DNA of 64,000 bases from Sphingomonas turrisvirgatae (GCF_001721295.1 NZ_MDDS01000024.1:124001-188000); one strand, 5' to 3'. Shown: positions 1 through 9,306, numbered from the stretch's first letter. The notes: generated by a model from the sequence alone, not told the origin. Numbers and translations are program-made.

Positions 1-86
1 GCCCCGCCGGGGCTGACACGCGACGCGTGCTGGAGGGGCTCGGCTACTCACCTGCGCAGATCGATGCGCTCGAAGGAACGCTATGA
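1..86 (+). CDS. C-terminal tail of a class III CoA-transferase (partial)
   Basis: An open frame enters from the left edge (first full codon at base 3) and ends at a TGA at 84-86. Its last residues, RRVLEGLGYSPAQIDALEG, closely resemble the C-terminus of the next gene (STLGYSPERIAALRAKG), so this is probably the end of a paralogous CaiB/BaiF-type CoA-transferase. Its stop overlaps the next ATG (ATGA), which suggests one operon with translational coupling. Only about 27 residues are visible, so the identity rests on this similarity and on the adjacency. Confidence 0.6.
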   Translation, partial: PAGADTRRVLEGLGYSPAQIDALEGTL

Positions 87-1324
87 CCGACCGTGAACGT
101 CCGCTTGAAGGCCTGCGGGTCATCGATCTCACCCGCGCGCTGGCCGGCCCCTATGCAACCCTGCTGCTCGCCGGCCTCGGCGCCGAAGTCATCAAGATCG
201 AGGATCCGCGCGGCGGCGACCTGGCGCGCGAGAACAGCCCCTATGTCGGCCGGGACGGGGTGACAGTCGAGCGCAAGCATGACGACGATGTCTCGATCAG
301 CCATCTCACGCGCGCCCGGGGGAAATTGGGCGTGTCGCTCGACCTGAAGCAGCCGGAAGCGCGAGAAGTGTTCCTCGACCTCGTCCGTACCGCCGATATC
401 GTGGTCGAGAATTTCACCGCCGGCACGGCCGACCGCCTAGGGGTCGGCTATGAAGCCGCAAAGGCTGCCAACCCACGCGTCATCTATTGCTCACTCTCCG
501 GGTTCGGCGCCACCGCGCCCGAAGGCGGCAAGGCGATGGACATCGTCATCCAGGCGCTGTCGGGGGCAATGTACGCCAGCGGCGGTCCCGGCGAACCGCC
601 GGTGCGCATCGGCATCCCGATCGCCGACATGCTGGCGCCGGTCTTCTCGGTCATCGGCATCCTCTCCGCGCTCGAACAGCGCCATCGCACCGGAATCGGC
701 CAGCATATCGACGTGTCGATGCTGGGCGCGCTGACCAGCTTCGTCGCGATCGAGAACTGGTCGGCCATGGCGGCGGCAGGGATGCAGGCGCGCACCGGTC
801 TTACCGTCCAGCGGCTGTCCCCGTTCGGCGTGTTCGAATGCGCCGACGGTTATATCGCGCTGGTCGCCGTGCATGAAAAGCTGGCGCAGGGTCTGTTCCG
901 CGCGATGGGCCAGCCGGAACTCAGCAACGACCCCCGGTTCGCCAATCGCGACAGTCGCGTTGCGAACGCTGCCGTGCTGGAGGAAACGATCAATGGCTGG
1001 TCGCGCACGCAGTCGGTCGCCGCCGCCGTTGCCGAGCTCGAAGCGCAAGGCGTGCCGGTCGCCCCGGTGCGCCATCCCGAGGACGCCCTGCTCGACAGCC
1101 GCGTGGTCGCGCGGCACGAGGCCGTGCCCGTGGCGCATCCGAACTATACGTCGGAGATCGACCTGCGCACCGCCGGCATCCCGATCGTCTTCTCCGGTGC
1201 CGAGACCGGCTTTGACGACGTCATGCCGATCGCGGTCGGCGAGCATAATGATCGCGTGCTGACCAGCACCCTTGGCTACTCGCCCGAACGCATCGCAGCG
1301 CTTCGTGCCAAGGGCGTGATCTGA
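83..1324 (+). CDS. CaiB/BaiF class III acyl-CoA transferase
   Basis: This 413-residue protein has the family's normal length and the N-terminal signature LEGLRVIDLTRALAGPYAT. It also has the GAEVIKIEDPRGGD nucleotide-binding segment and the conserved Asp in PIADMLAP (D182), the expected catalytic residue that forms the CoA-thioester anhydride. Family members move CoA between carboxylic acids in the cytosol. It overlaps the preceding CoA-transferase tail by ATGA, and its stop shares one base with the start of the 2-hydroxyacyl-CoA-dehydratase-like gene. A CoA-transferase followed by a dehydratase recalls the FldA/FldBC and HadA/HadBC arrangements. The substrate is unknown. The lig genes next door make an aromatic or dicarboxylic acid plausible, but that is inference. 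Confidence 0.88.
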   Translation: MTDRERPLEGLRVIDLTRALAGPYATLLLAGLGAEVIKIEDPRGGDLARENSPYVGRDGVTVERKHDDDVSISHLTRARGKLGVSLDLKQPEAREVFLDLVRTADIVVENFTAGTADRLGVGYEAAKAANPRVIYCSLSGFGATAPEGGKAMDIVIQALSGAMYASGGPGEPPVRIGIPIADMLAPVFSVIGILSALEQRHRTGIGQHIDVSMLGALTSFVAIENWSAMAAAGMQARTGLTVQRLSPFGVFECADGYIALVAVHEKLAQGLFRAMGQPELSNDPRFANRDSRVANAAVLEETINGWSRTQSVAAAVAELEAQGVPVAPVRHPEDALLDSRVVARHEAVPVAHPNYTSEIDLRTAGIPIVFSGAETGFDDVMPIAVGEHNDRVLTSTLGYSPERIAALRAKGVI

Positions 1325-3618
1325 TGAGCCCGGCGGAACGGCTGATCGCGGCTTGTGATGACGCAGGGGCCGTCGCCGATCGACTGCGCGGCGAGGGTGC
1401 CCGCGTCGTGCGCATACTGGGCCAGGACGCGCCCTATGCCTTGCTGCGTGCAGCCGGGCGCGCGCCGGTGCGCATGGTGCCGCGTCCCGGCCCAACGCCG
1501 GACGCCGACACGCTCGCCGGCGACGGGACGCTCTCGCAGCGCGGCCGCTCTCTGCTGCAGCAAATCGTCGCTGATACGAGCGGCACGCCGATCCTGTTCA
1601 CGCACGCGAACAGCGAGTTGCCGCAGCTGTTCGCGACCGTACGTGAACTGCTGCGCACCGGGGACATCGCGCCGCGGCCGGTTCACATGTTCGACCTCAT
1701 GCACCTGCCGCGCGCATCGAGCCGGACGTACAATGCACATCAGCTGGCTGACTTGATCGACTGGCTGGGCGGGGTCAATGACGCTGCGCTGGCCGCCGCC
1801 GCCGGTGAAGAACGCGAGCGCCCCGCCCTCGTCGCGCCCTTGACCGGCCGCTTGCGGATCGCCGCGATCGCCGCCGCGCATGCGCTCCCGCCGGACGAAT
1901 GGCGTGAGGCGGTGGCCGCGCTGGATCCCGTCGCCACTGGGGAAGCCGTATTCCTCCTCGGGTCGCCGCATTTCTCATCCGCGCGGTCGGCCGAGCTGGA
2001 AGCACGCGTTCTCACCCTGGTCGGCGACGATCAGGACTGGGGCGATCCGCTGGTCAAAGGCTGGGCAACCAGCCCGACGACAGGCGAAGGCCTTGCCGAC
2101 CCCGCCCGCCTTGCCCCGCGCATGCTCGTTCCGACTGCGGAGCGGATCGAGCGAGCGGCAAGCCGCATGGACCAATTGGGCGCTCGCAAAGCGATCTTCG
2201 TCGTGTCGCAGGGCGACGAGGCGGCCGAATGGGACGCGGGCTGGTTCGAGACGCAGCTGTCGGCGCGCGGCTTCATGGTCGAGCGGATCGCCGCCGCGCC
2301 GCCTGCGCCGCCCGCCGCCTCCGCCCGATCGCGCCGCGCCCCGCCCCCGCGCAGTCGCAAGTCGCTCACGTCCATCGCCAGCTTCGGCGCCTATCAACGC
2401 GACTGGTTCAAGGCGCTGCGCGATGCGGTTGCAGCGGGCGCACCGCTCGCGGTCGTCAACGCCAACTCGCCGCAGGAAATGCTGCGCGCGATGGACGTGC
2501 CGTTCGTCGTCAACCAATGGTGGGCGTCGATCGTCGCCGCCAAGCAGCAAAGCCCGCGCTATTTCCAGCTGCTGCGCGACCATGGCTATCCCGCCGATGC
2601 CGAGGCATACAGCTCGCAAGGGTTGGCGGCCGCGTTCGACACCGATGCCGACCACGCACCCTGGGGCGGCCTCCCGCGCCCCGCCCTGCTCCAGGCGCCG
2701 CTCGGCACCGACGCCACACCGCGCATCTTCGAACATTGGGCGCGCGAGAGCGGTGCCGACCTGTTCCTGTTCGAACGCACCGCCGACACCCGGCTCGACC
2801 TGCCGATCGACTGGTGGGATTCGATGCTGGATCGTTGGGACGAACTGCTGCAGCCGGAGCGACTCGACCTGATGCAGGCGGAACTGCGCGCCGTGATCGA
2901 CCGCATCGAGGCCACGACCGACCGCCGTTTCGACGCCGACAAGTTCGCGCGGATCATGGACTTGGTGAACGAGCAGGAGGATTATTACCGCAAGACGCGC
3001 GACCTGATCGCCGCCGCGCATCCCGCGCCGGTTTCGATCACCGATACCATGCCCGCCACCATGGTGCCGCAATGGCATCGCGGCACGACATGGGCGCGCG
3101 ACGCCGCGCGTGACTTCTATGAGGAAGTAAAGGCGCGGCACGAGGCCGGCGACGCCGCCTGCCCGAACGAGCGGCTGCGCCTGATGTGGGTCGGTCGCGG
3201 GCTGTGGAGCGACATGGGCTTTACGCAGCGCTGGGAAGGAAGCCATGGCGCGGTGTTCGTGTGGTCGATGTACCTCGCGCTCGCCGCCGACGGCTATATC
3301 CGCCGCACCGCGCCGGGGCAGGACCCGCTGCGCGCGCTTGCCGCCCGTTTCGTGACGATGGGCGATGAACTGCGCATGCCGACCTGGGCGGGCGAATGGC
3401 ACGTCAAGGAAGCGGCGAGCCACGCCGTCGATGGCGCAGTCGCGCTGACCGACGCCGACCCCTTCGTGCTGCGCGCGCTGCGCCGCGCAGGCGTGCCGGT
3501 CCTCAGCCTCGACCTCGACAACTACAACCAGGAAGGCGTCGACGACGCCGCGATCGACGCGCAGATCGTCGCGTTTCTGGAAGGGCCGGTCAGCGAGTAT
3601 CGCCAGCGCCGCCCCTAA
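1324..3618 (+). CDS. 2-hydroxyacyl-CoA dehydratase-like two-module fusion lacking Fe-S cysteines
   Basis: At 764 residues it is about the size of two HgdB/HgdC-type subunits joined: module one spans about 1-330, then a Pro/Ala/Arg linker (about 325-345), then module two. Module two carries family features: NANSPQEMLRAMDVPFVVNQ near its start, the RLRLMWVGRGLW strand, and a C-terminal SHAVDGAVALTDADPFVLRA...GVPVLSLDLDNYN segment. Classical members (HgdB, FldBC, BcrBC) bind [4Fe-4S] through conserved cysteines. This protein has only two cysteines (residue 11 and one in DAACPNE), and the usual C-terminal Cys position reads LTDADP. No activator ATPase is nearby. It follows the CoA-transferases in one operon and converges on pobA with a 4-base overlap. 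Family membership is fairly firm, but a reductive dehydratase activity is doubtful. Confidence 0.7.
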   Translation: MSPAERLIAACDDAGAVADRLRGEGARVVRILGQDAPYALLRAAGRAPVRMVPRPGPTPDADTLAGDGTLSQRGRSLLQQIVADTSGTPILFTHANSELPQLFATVRELLRTGDIAPRPVHMFDLMHLPRASSRTYNAHQLADLIDWLGGVNDAALAAAAGEERERPALVAPLTGRLRIAAIAAAHALPPDEWREAVAALDPVATGEAVFLLGSPHFSSARSAELEARVLTLVGDDQDWGDPLVKGWATSPTTGEGLADPARLAPRMLVPTAERIERAASRMDQLGARKAIFVVSQGDEAAEWDAGWFETQLSARGFMVERIAAAPPAPPAASARSRRAPPPRSRKSLTSIASFGAYQRDWFKALRDAVAAGAPLAVVNANSPQEMLRAMDVPFVVNQWWASIVAAKQQSPRYFQLLRDHGYPADAEAYSSQGLAAAFDTDADHAPWGGLPRPALLQAPLGTDATPRIFEHWARESGADLFLFERTADTRLDLPIDWWDSMLDRWDELLQPERLDLMQAELRAVIDRIEATTDRRFDADKFARIMDLVNEQEDYYRKTRDLIAAAHPAPVSITDTMPATMVPQWHRGTTWARDAARDFYEEVKARHEAGDAACPNERLRLMWVGRGLWSDMGFTQRWEGSHGAVFVWSMYLALAADGYIRRTAPGQDPLRALAARFVTMGDELRMPTWAGEWHVKEAASHAVDGAVALTDADPFVLRALRRAGVPVLSLDLDNYNQEGVDDAAIDAQIVAFLEGPVSEYRQRRP

Positions 3619-4784
3619 AGCGGCAATCCCACATAGTTCTCCGCAATCGCGGTCTGCATCGCGGTGGATGTCGCGACGTAATCCAGTTCGGCGGTCTGCA
3701 TGCGATGCTCGAACGCACCATCCTCGGGAAAGCGGTGCATCAGCTTGGTCAGCTGCCAGCTGAACCGTTCGGCCTTCCATATCCGCGCCAGCGCCTTTGC
3801 CTCGTATCCAGTCAGCCCTGCCTCGTCCCCGCCGTTGAAGAAGGCGATCAGCGCTTCCGCCAGATAATGAACGTCGGAGGCGGCGAGGTTCAGCCCCTTG
3901 GCCCCCGTCGGCGGCACGATGTGCGCGGCGTCGCCGGCCAGGAAGAGGCGACCGTGGCGCATCGTCTCGAACACGTAGCTGCGCAGGGGCGCGATCGACA
4001 TCTCCAGCGCCTTGCCCCGCGTCACGCCATGCGTGCTGATGGGATCGAACCGCGCGGCCAGCTCATCCCACAGCCGATCCTCGCTCCAATCCTCGACCCG
4101 GTCGGTCAGCGGCACCTGGATGTAATAGCGGCTGCGCGTCTTCGACCGCATCGAGGCCAGCGCGAAGCCGCGTGCGGTATTGGCATAGATCAGTTCGTCA
4201 TGGCACGGCGGGACGTCGGCGAGGATGCCGAGCCAGCCGAACGGATATTCGCGTTCATATTCGCGCGCCGCGCTTGCCGGGATCGCCTTGCGCGACGGTC
4301 CGTGAAACCCGTCGCACCCCGCGACGAACGCGCAATCCAGCCGATGCTCGACTCCGTCCTTGGCGAAGGTCAGATAGGGCGCGTCGCCCCCCACGCCATG
4401 GATCGCAACCTCCTTGGCCTCGAACATGATTCTCAGCCCGCGCTCCGGCGCCGCGTCCATCAGATCGCGTGTTACCTCGGTCTGGCCATAGACGGTAACA
4501 TGCTTGCCGGTCAGCGCCTTGATATCGATGCGGATCAGCCGGTCGTCGGTAGCGAGGTTGAACCCCTCCTCGATCAACCCCTCGGCCTTCAGCCGCGCGT
4601 CGAGGCCGAGCTTCTCCATCAGCCCGGTCGTCACCGTTTCCAGCACCCCGGCGCGGATGCGGCCCAGCACATAGTCGCGCGACTGCCGCTCGACCACGAC
4701 GCAATCGACCCCGGCTGCCTTGAACAGATGCCCAAGCAGCAGCCCCGACGGCCCCGCGCCGATGATCGCGACCTTTGTCTTCAC
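3615..4784 (-). CDS. pobA: 4-hydroxybenzoate 3-monooxygenase
   Basis: PobA is the FAD- and NADPH-dependent monooxygenase that converts 4-hydroxybenzoate to protocatechuate, the entry substrate of the lig pathway beside it. The 389-residue protein has the FAD dinucleotide motif GAGPSG (9-14) and the second FAD/NADPH DG motif (AGCDGFHG). It also has the GD motif GRLFLAGDAAHIVPPTGAKG and the C-terminal ENYVGLP. The NADPH-selectivity region matches the Pseudomonas enzyme (R33, Q34, Y38, R42, R44), which predicts NADPH preference. Translation starts at GTG (4784-4782), overlapping the ligC stop as GTGA. It is the last gene of the minus-strand lig operon. Confidence 0.95.
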   Translation of the reverse strand: MKTKVAIIGAGPSGLLLGHLFKAAGVDCVVVERQSRDYVLGRIRAGVLETVTTGLMEKLGLDARLKAEGLIEEGFNLATDDRLIRIDIKALTGKHVTVYGQTEVTRDLMDAAPERGLRIMFEAKEVAIHGVGGDAPYLTFAKDGVEHRLDCAFVAGCDGFHGPSRKAIPASAAREYEREYPFGWLGILADVPPCHDELIYANTARGFALASMRSKTRSRYYIQVPLTDRVEDWSEDRLWDELAARFDPISTHGVTRGKALEMSIAPLRSYVFETMRHGRLFLAGDAAHIVPPTGAKGLNLAASDVHYLAEALIAFFNGGDEAGLTGYEAKALARIWKAERFSWQLTKLMHRFPEDGAFEHRMQTAELDYVATSTAMQTAIAENYVGLPL

Positions 4785-5728
4785 CGCGTCGCTTCCAGCT
4801 GCTTCTCCAGCGCGTCGAGCACGCGATAGCAGGGCAGCACCTGCGCGACGCTCGAGTTCGGCTCGCGCCCCTCGCGGATCGCGGCGATGAACTCGCAGTC
4901 TTGCAGCTCAATCCCGTTGCTCGACACCGCCACGCCCGACAGGTCGATCGGCGCTTCCTTGCCGGTCACCAGATCGTCGTAGCGCGCGATGTAGGTGCCC
5001 GTGTCGCCGATATAGCGGAAGAAGGTGCCGAGCGGCCCGTCATTGTTGAAGCTCAAAGACAGGGTGCAGATCGCGCCGCTTTGCGCCTTCAGCTGGATCG
5101 ACATGTCCATCGCGATGCCGAGTTCGGGGTGATGCGGCCCCTCGATCGCATTGGCCTGAACGATCGGGCCGGCCTGATAGGCGAACAGATCGACGGTGTG
5201 CGCGGCATGGTGCCACAGCAAATGGTCAGTCCACGAGCGCGGCTCGCCCTTGGCATTCATGTTCTGGCGGCGGAAGAAATAGGTCTGCACGTCCATCTGC
5301 TGGAGGTTCAACTCGCCGCGCACGATCTTGTCGTGAACGAACTGGTGCGATGGATTGAAGCGGCGCGTGTGGCCGACCATCGCGACCAGGCCGGTCTCCT
5401 GCTGCTTGGCCAGCACCGCCTCGGCATCGGCCAGGCTATCGGCGAGCGGGATCTCGACCTGCACATGCTTGCCAGCGTCCATGCACTGGATCGCCTGCGC
5501 GGCGTGCATCTGGGTCGGGGTGCACAGGATCACGGCATCAAGGCCGGGCTGTTCCAGCGCCTCGGCAAGGTCGGTGGTGGCGTGGCCGATGCCGTATTTG
5601 TCGGCAACCGCCCGCGTCGGCTCGATCCTGCGGCCGACGAGCGACACCACTTCGACCCCGTCGATATTCTTGAGGCCATCGAGATGCTTTTCGCCGAATG
5701 CGCCGGCGCCCGCGAGTGCGATCTTCAT
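4781..5728 (-). CDS. ligC: 4-carboxy-2-hydroxymuconate-6-semialdehyde dehydrogenase
   Basis: LigC oxidises the CHMS hemiacetal made by LigAB to 2-pyrone-4,6-dicarboxylate using NAD(P)+. The 315 residues equal the length I recall for SYK-6 LigC. It has a Gfo/Idh/MocA fold with a Rossmann start (IALAGAGAFGEKH), the CTPTQMHAAQA segment and the substrate-side stretch WTDHLLWHHAAHTVDLFAYQ. The ATG is preceded by GGAG at 5737-5734. It lies between ligB (a repeat intervenes) and pobA (GTGA overlap). Confidence 0.95.
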   Translation of the reverse strand: MKIALAGAGAFGEKHLDGLKNIDGVEVVSLVGRRIEPTRAVADKYGIGHATTDLAEALEQPGLDAVILCTPTQMHAAQAIQCMDAGKHVQVEIPLADSLADAEAVLAKQQETGLVAMVGHTRRFNPSHQFVHDKIVRGELNLQQMDVQTYFFRRQNMNAKGEPRSWTDHLLWHHAAHTVDLFAYQAGPIVQANAIEGPHHPELGIAMDMSIQLKAQSGAICTLSLSFNNDGPLGTFFRYIGDTGTYIARYDDLVTGKEAPIDLSGVAVSSNGIELQDCEFIAAIREGREPNSSVAQVLPCYRVLDALEKQLEATR

Positions 5729-5753
5729 GTGTGCTCCAGTCCAAAACTAAATC

Positions 5754-5829
5754 CGTCATCCCGGCGAAAGCCGGGATCTCGTGAGTTCCGCGCCTGCCGC
5801 CTGAGAGCCCGGCTTTCGCCGGGATGACG
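5754..5829. repeat. REP-like inverted pair between ligB and ligC
   Basis: Two arms, CGTCATCCCGGCGAAAGCC... (5754-5780) and ...GGCTTTCGCCGGGATGACG (5804-5829), are inverted copies of one palindromic unit. The same unit recurs at 48854-48880 and 50388-50412. It fills the ligB-ligC gap, so the operon transcript would carry a strong stem-loop there. This is typical of dispersed sphingomonad REP-like elements. Confidence 0.85.
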
Positions 5830-5830
5830 A

Positions 5831-6688
<858 letters not shown>

Positions 6689-7099
6689 CTACTTGCCCTC
6701 CTTTCTCGAGCGAACCCCGTCAGGCGACCGGCCGCCAGCGTTCATCATCGCCGAATATTCCTCGGTCGACAGGCCGCTCATCGTGCTCACCGCCTGCAGA
6801 AAGCTCTGCCCGTCAGTCGAGAACACCTTGGCGAGGAAATAGATGTTCCCGCCCAGGTCGAGCAGTGCGTTATAGTCGCGCGCCAGCACCGCAGCCTTCT
6901 GCTCCGGCGTCAGCTGCCAGCCTTCCAGATACGCCGCTTCATCGGCTTTCCACCGCGCGCGATTTTCCGCCTTCATCAGGCTCATCGCGAACTGGTTGAG
7001 GTGATAGCCCTGCCGCGCCCGCGCCGCCGTAAACACGCGCGTACCGGGAATATCCTCGAATTCCGCGAGGTAGGAATGAATGTCCTTCGGCCCGCTCAT
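6689..7099 (-). CDS. ligA: Protocatechuate 4,5-dioxygenase alpha subunit
   Basis: LigA is the small subunit that caps the LigB active site. From the ATG at 7099 the product is 136 residues, close to the 139 of SYK-6 LigA. It has the conserved EDIPGTRVFT, YHLNQFAMSLMKAENR and the C-terminal GGRSPDGVRS. The frame stays open upstream into the adjacent repeat, but homology and a GGGGGAG ribosome site just 5' of 7099 fix the start. It is followed directly by ligB with no gap. Confidence 0.94.
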   Translation of the reverse strand: MSGPKDIHSYLAEFEDIPGTRVFTAARARQGYHLNQFAMSLMKAENRARWKADEAAYLEGWQLTPEQKAAVLARDYNALLDLGGNIYFLAKVFSTDGQSFLQAVSTMSGLSTEEYSAMMNAGGRSPDGVRSRKEGK

Positions 7100-7117
7100 C
7101 GTTCGCACTCCCCCGCT

Positions 7118-7195
7118 GTTTCCCTGCGAAAGCAGGGACCCAGGGCCATAAAGGCCACCACTCTTGGCTCTGGGCCCCTGCTTTCGCAGGGGAAC
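7118..7195. repeat. REP-like inverted pair between ligJ and ligA
   Basis: Arms at 7118-7146 (GTTTCCCTGCGAAAGCAGGG then ACCCAGGGCC) and 7166-7195 (GGCTCTGGGCCCCTGC then TTTCGCAGGGGAAC) are inverted copies around a short AT-richer loop. The core CCCTGCGAAAGCAGGG is itself palindromic. It is a second dispersed-repeat family, related in design to the 5754-5829 unit but different in sequence. It fills the ligJ-ligA intergenic space. Confidence 0.8.
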
Positions 7196-7211
7196 TGAAC
7201 AGCCAACCCCC

Positions 7212-8231
7212 TCATAGCCCACTAGCCTTCAGCCTGGCGTCCAGTCGCGGAAACACCCGCCGCGCGTTACCCTCGAAAATCGCCGCCCGCTCAACATCGG
7301 AAATATCCAGCGCGTCGACATAGCGCTTGGTGTCGTCGAAATAATGGCCCGTGGTCGGGTCGATTCCGCGCACCGCGCCGACCATCTCCGACCCGAACAG
7401 GATATTCTTGTTCTCGATCACATCGGCCAGCAAATCGATGCCCGGCTGATGATAGACGCAGGTGTCGAAAAAGATGTTGTTCATCAGATGCTTGTCGAGG
7501 GCGGGCTTTTTGAGCATGTCGGCCAGCCCACGATAGCGTCCCCAATGATAGGGCACCGCGCCGCCGCCATGCGGGATGATGAAGCGCAGCGTCGGGAAAT
7601 CGGCGAACAGATCGCCCTCCAGCAACTGCATGAACGCCACCGTGTCCGCCGCAATGTAATAGCCGCCGGTCGCATGCATCGCCGGATTGCAGCTGCCCGA
7701 GACGTGGATCATCGCCGGCACATCCAGCTCGACCATCTTCTCGTAGAACGGATACCAATAGCGGTCGGTCAGCGGCGGATGCGTGAAGTGTCCGCCGCCC
7801 GGATCGGGGTTCAGGTTGCAGCCGATGAAGCCAAGCTCGTTCACGCAGCGCTCCAGCTCGGCGATGCTGTTCGTCATGTCCGCCTTGGGCGATTGCGGCA
7901 GCATACACACGCCGACGAAGGTCTCGGGGAAGAGGTCGACCACTCGCGCGATGAGATTGTTGCAGCGGAATGCCCATTCCTTCGCGACAGCTTCGTCGCC
8001 GACATGCGGCGCCATAGCGGAAGCGCGCGGGGAAAAGATCGTCAGGTCGGCGCCGCGCTCCTTGATGAGGCGCAGCTGGTTCGCCTCGATCGTCTCGCGA
8101 ATTTCGTCGTCGGAAATGTCGGGATAGGGCGGCGGCGTGGTCCCGGCCTTGAACGCCGCCTTCTGTTCCTCGCGCCATGCGTCATGCCCCTTGGGCAGCA
8201 CGGTGTAATGGCCATGACAGTCGATGATCAC
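7212..8231 (-). CDS. ligJ: 4-oxalomesaconate hydratase
   Basis: LigJ hydrates 4-oxalomesaconate to 4-carboxy-4-hydroxy-2-oxoadipate (CHA). It is an amidohydrolase-superfamily Zn enzyme of 339 residues (SYK-6 341). The metal ligands are recognisable: H6 and H8 (DCHGHY), H176 (AMIHVSGS) and E282 (LFGSEMVG), with H221 in IIPHGGGAVPYHWG. Apart from the first two, these sit two residues before the SYK-6 positions. The start is GTG at 8231-8229, overlapping the stop of the upstream DUF1932 gene as GTGA. Confidence 0.94.
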   Translation of the reverse strand: MIIDCHGHYTVLPKGHDAWREEQKAAFKAGTTPPPYPDISDDEIRETIEANQLRLIKERGADLTIFSPRASAMAPHVGDEAVAKEWAFRCNNLIARVVDLFPETFVGVCMLPQSPKADMTNSIAELERCVNELGFIGCNLNPDPGGGHFTHPPLTDRYWYPFYEKMVELDVPAMIHVSGSCNPAMHATGGYYIAADTVAFMQLLEGDLFADFPTLRFIIPHGGGAVPYHWGRYRGLADMLKKPALDKHLMNNIFFDTCVYHQPGIDLLADVIENKNILFGSEMVGAVRGIDPTTGHYFDDTKRYVDALDISDVERAAIFEGNARRVFPRLDARLKASGL

Positions 8232-9151
8232 GCGGCCTTGTCCTCTCGTCCATTCACAAGCCTCTCCCGTTTAGGGGAGGGATTGCGGTGGGGCGGCGCC
8301 GCAAGCGACGACCCTTCGATTGCCGATAGCTTTGCGTCCAATCCGTCAGGCGGTGCCACGCCTAACGCTCCGATCGCCCGCTGCCGCGCGATCGTCCCGC
8401 GCGTCATCGCCGGCTCGACGCCCAGCTCGTCGAGCGTCCGCGCCACTTCCTCCATCTCCGCCGCGCGCCGCACGCCATGCGCCAGCATTCGGTCGAGATT
8501 ATAGTCGGCGCGCTCGGCCCAGCGCTGTTCCTTCCAGCTCGCGTCGAGCGAGGCGAGCACCGCTTCACGCACCCCGGCCCGCTCTGCGGCAATGACGCAT
8601 TCGGCGGTCAGCGCCTCGATCCCCTTGACCATCACCGACCGGATCATCTTGATCGCCGACGCGTCGCCGACGTTCGGACCGGCCACTTCCACCCCGGCAA
8701 ACCCATAATCACGCAACATCGCCGCCGCTTCATCGGCATGCGGACCGGCAACCAGCAGCGGCACGTTCAGCTTGGCCGGACGCACCGGAGCCATCACCGC
8801 CACATCGACATAGCGGCCGCCGGCTGCCTCGATCGCTGCCGCCGCCGCGCGCTTCGTGCCAGGCGCGACGCTGTTCATGTCCAGCCACAGCGCTCGCGCA
8901 TGGAGTAGCGTCGCACAGGCTTGCGCCGCCGGCACAGCCTGATCCGCCGTGACCAACGAAAAGACCGCATCCGCGTCCGCCAGCGCCTCGCCAGCAGATT
9001 CGTACCCAAGAACTTGTGCCGCCTCGTAATCGCCCAGCTTCGCCTGGCGCTCCGCTGGATCGTCCGTCTTGCAATCGAACGCGCGCGCATCTGGCCGCGC
9101 GAATGCCTGCCCTGCCTCACCGAACCCGATAAAGGCGACGGCAGTGCTCAT
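8228..9151 (-). CDS. NAD(P)-binding 6-phosphogluconate-dehydrogenase-like protein with DUF1932 domain
   Basis: The 307-residue protein has an N-terminal Rossmann fold (VAFIGFGEAGQAFA), a beta-hydroxyacid-dehydrogenase-like segment (VDVAVMAPVRPAKLNVPLL), a DASAIKMIRSVMVKGIEALT helix with the usual Lys, and a C-terminal DUF1932-type helical region. Related genes occur in other lig clusters, but I do not know a proven reaction. It is the first gene of the minus-strand lig operon. The last 25 or so residues (APPHRNPSPKRERL...) are encoded by a dispersed repeat at 8252-8300, so the natural C-terminus was probably shorter before the repeat inserted. The stop overlaps the ligJ GTG. Confidence 0.82.
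   Translation of the reverse strand: MSTAVAFIGFGEAGQAFARPDARAFDCKTDDPAERQAKLGDYEAAQVLGYESAGEALADADAVFSLVTADQAVPAAQACATLLHARALWLDMNSVAPGTKRAAAAAIEAAGGRYVDVAVMAPVRPAKLNVPLLVAGPHADEAAAMLRDYGFAGVEVAGPNVGDASAIKMIRSVMVKGIEALTAECVIAAERAGVREAVLASLDASWKEQRWAERADYNLDRMLAHGVRRAAEMEEVARTLDELGVEPAMTRGTIARQRAIGALGVAPPDGLDAKLSAIEGSSLAAPPHRNPSPKRERLVNGREDKAA
8252..8300. repeat. Dispersed CTCTCCC/GGGGAGG repeat inside a coding 3' end
   Basis: The stretch reads CCTCTCCCGTTTAGGGGAGG followed by GATTGCGGTGGGGCGGCGCC. This is the kind of intergenic repeat whose translation gives the familiar PHRNPSPKRERL tail. Here it lies within the last codons of the DUF1932 gene rather than between genes. Confidence 0.7.
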
Positions 9152-9306
9152 GCCAGTTTCCGGCCAGTTCGGTCGTGACGGTCACCATGCGCAACCGCAG
9201 CGCGCTTTATGGGCGTGTTACGGGAAGAGCGTTGTTCGCATTGCGGGGGCATGGTTGGGGCGTAGCTGCTGGGGGGCAGACTTCACCAATCCGAATTGCC
9301 ATCGGG
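9152..9306. other. Intergenic stretch upstream of the minus-strand lig operon
   Basis: These 155 bases separate the LysR stop from the first lig-operon gene on the same strand and show no convincing ORF. The operon promoter and any LysR target for ligJABC-pobA most likely lie here, or transcription continues from the LysR gene. I could not pick out a clear -35/-10 pair. Confidence 0.4.
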
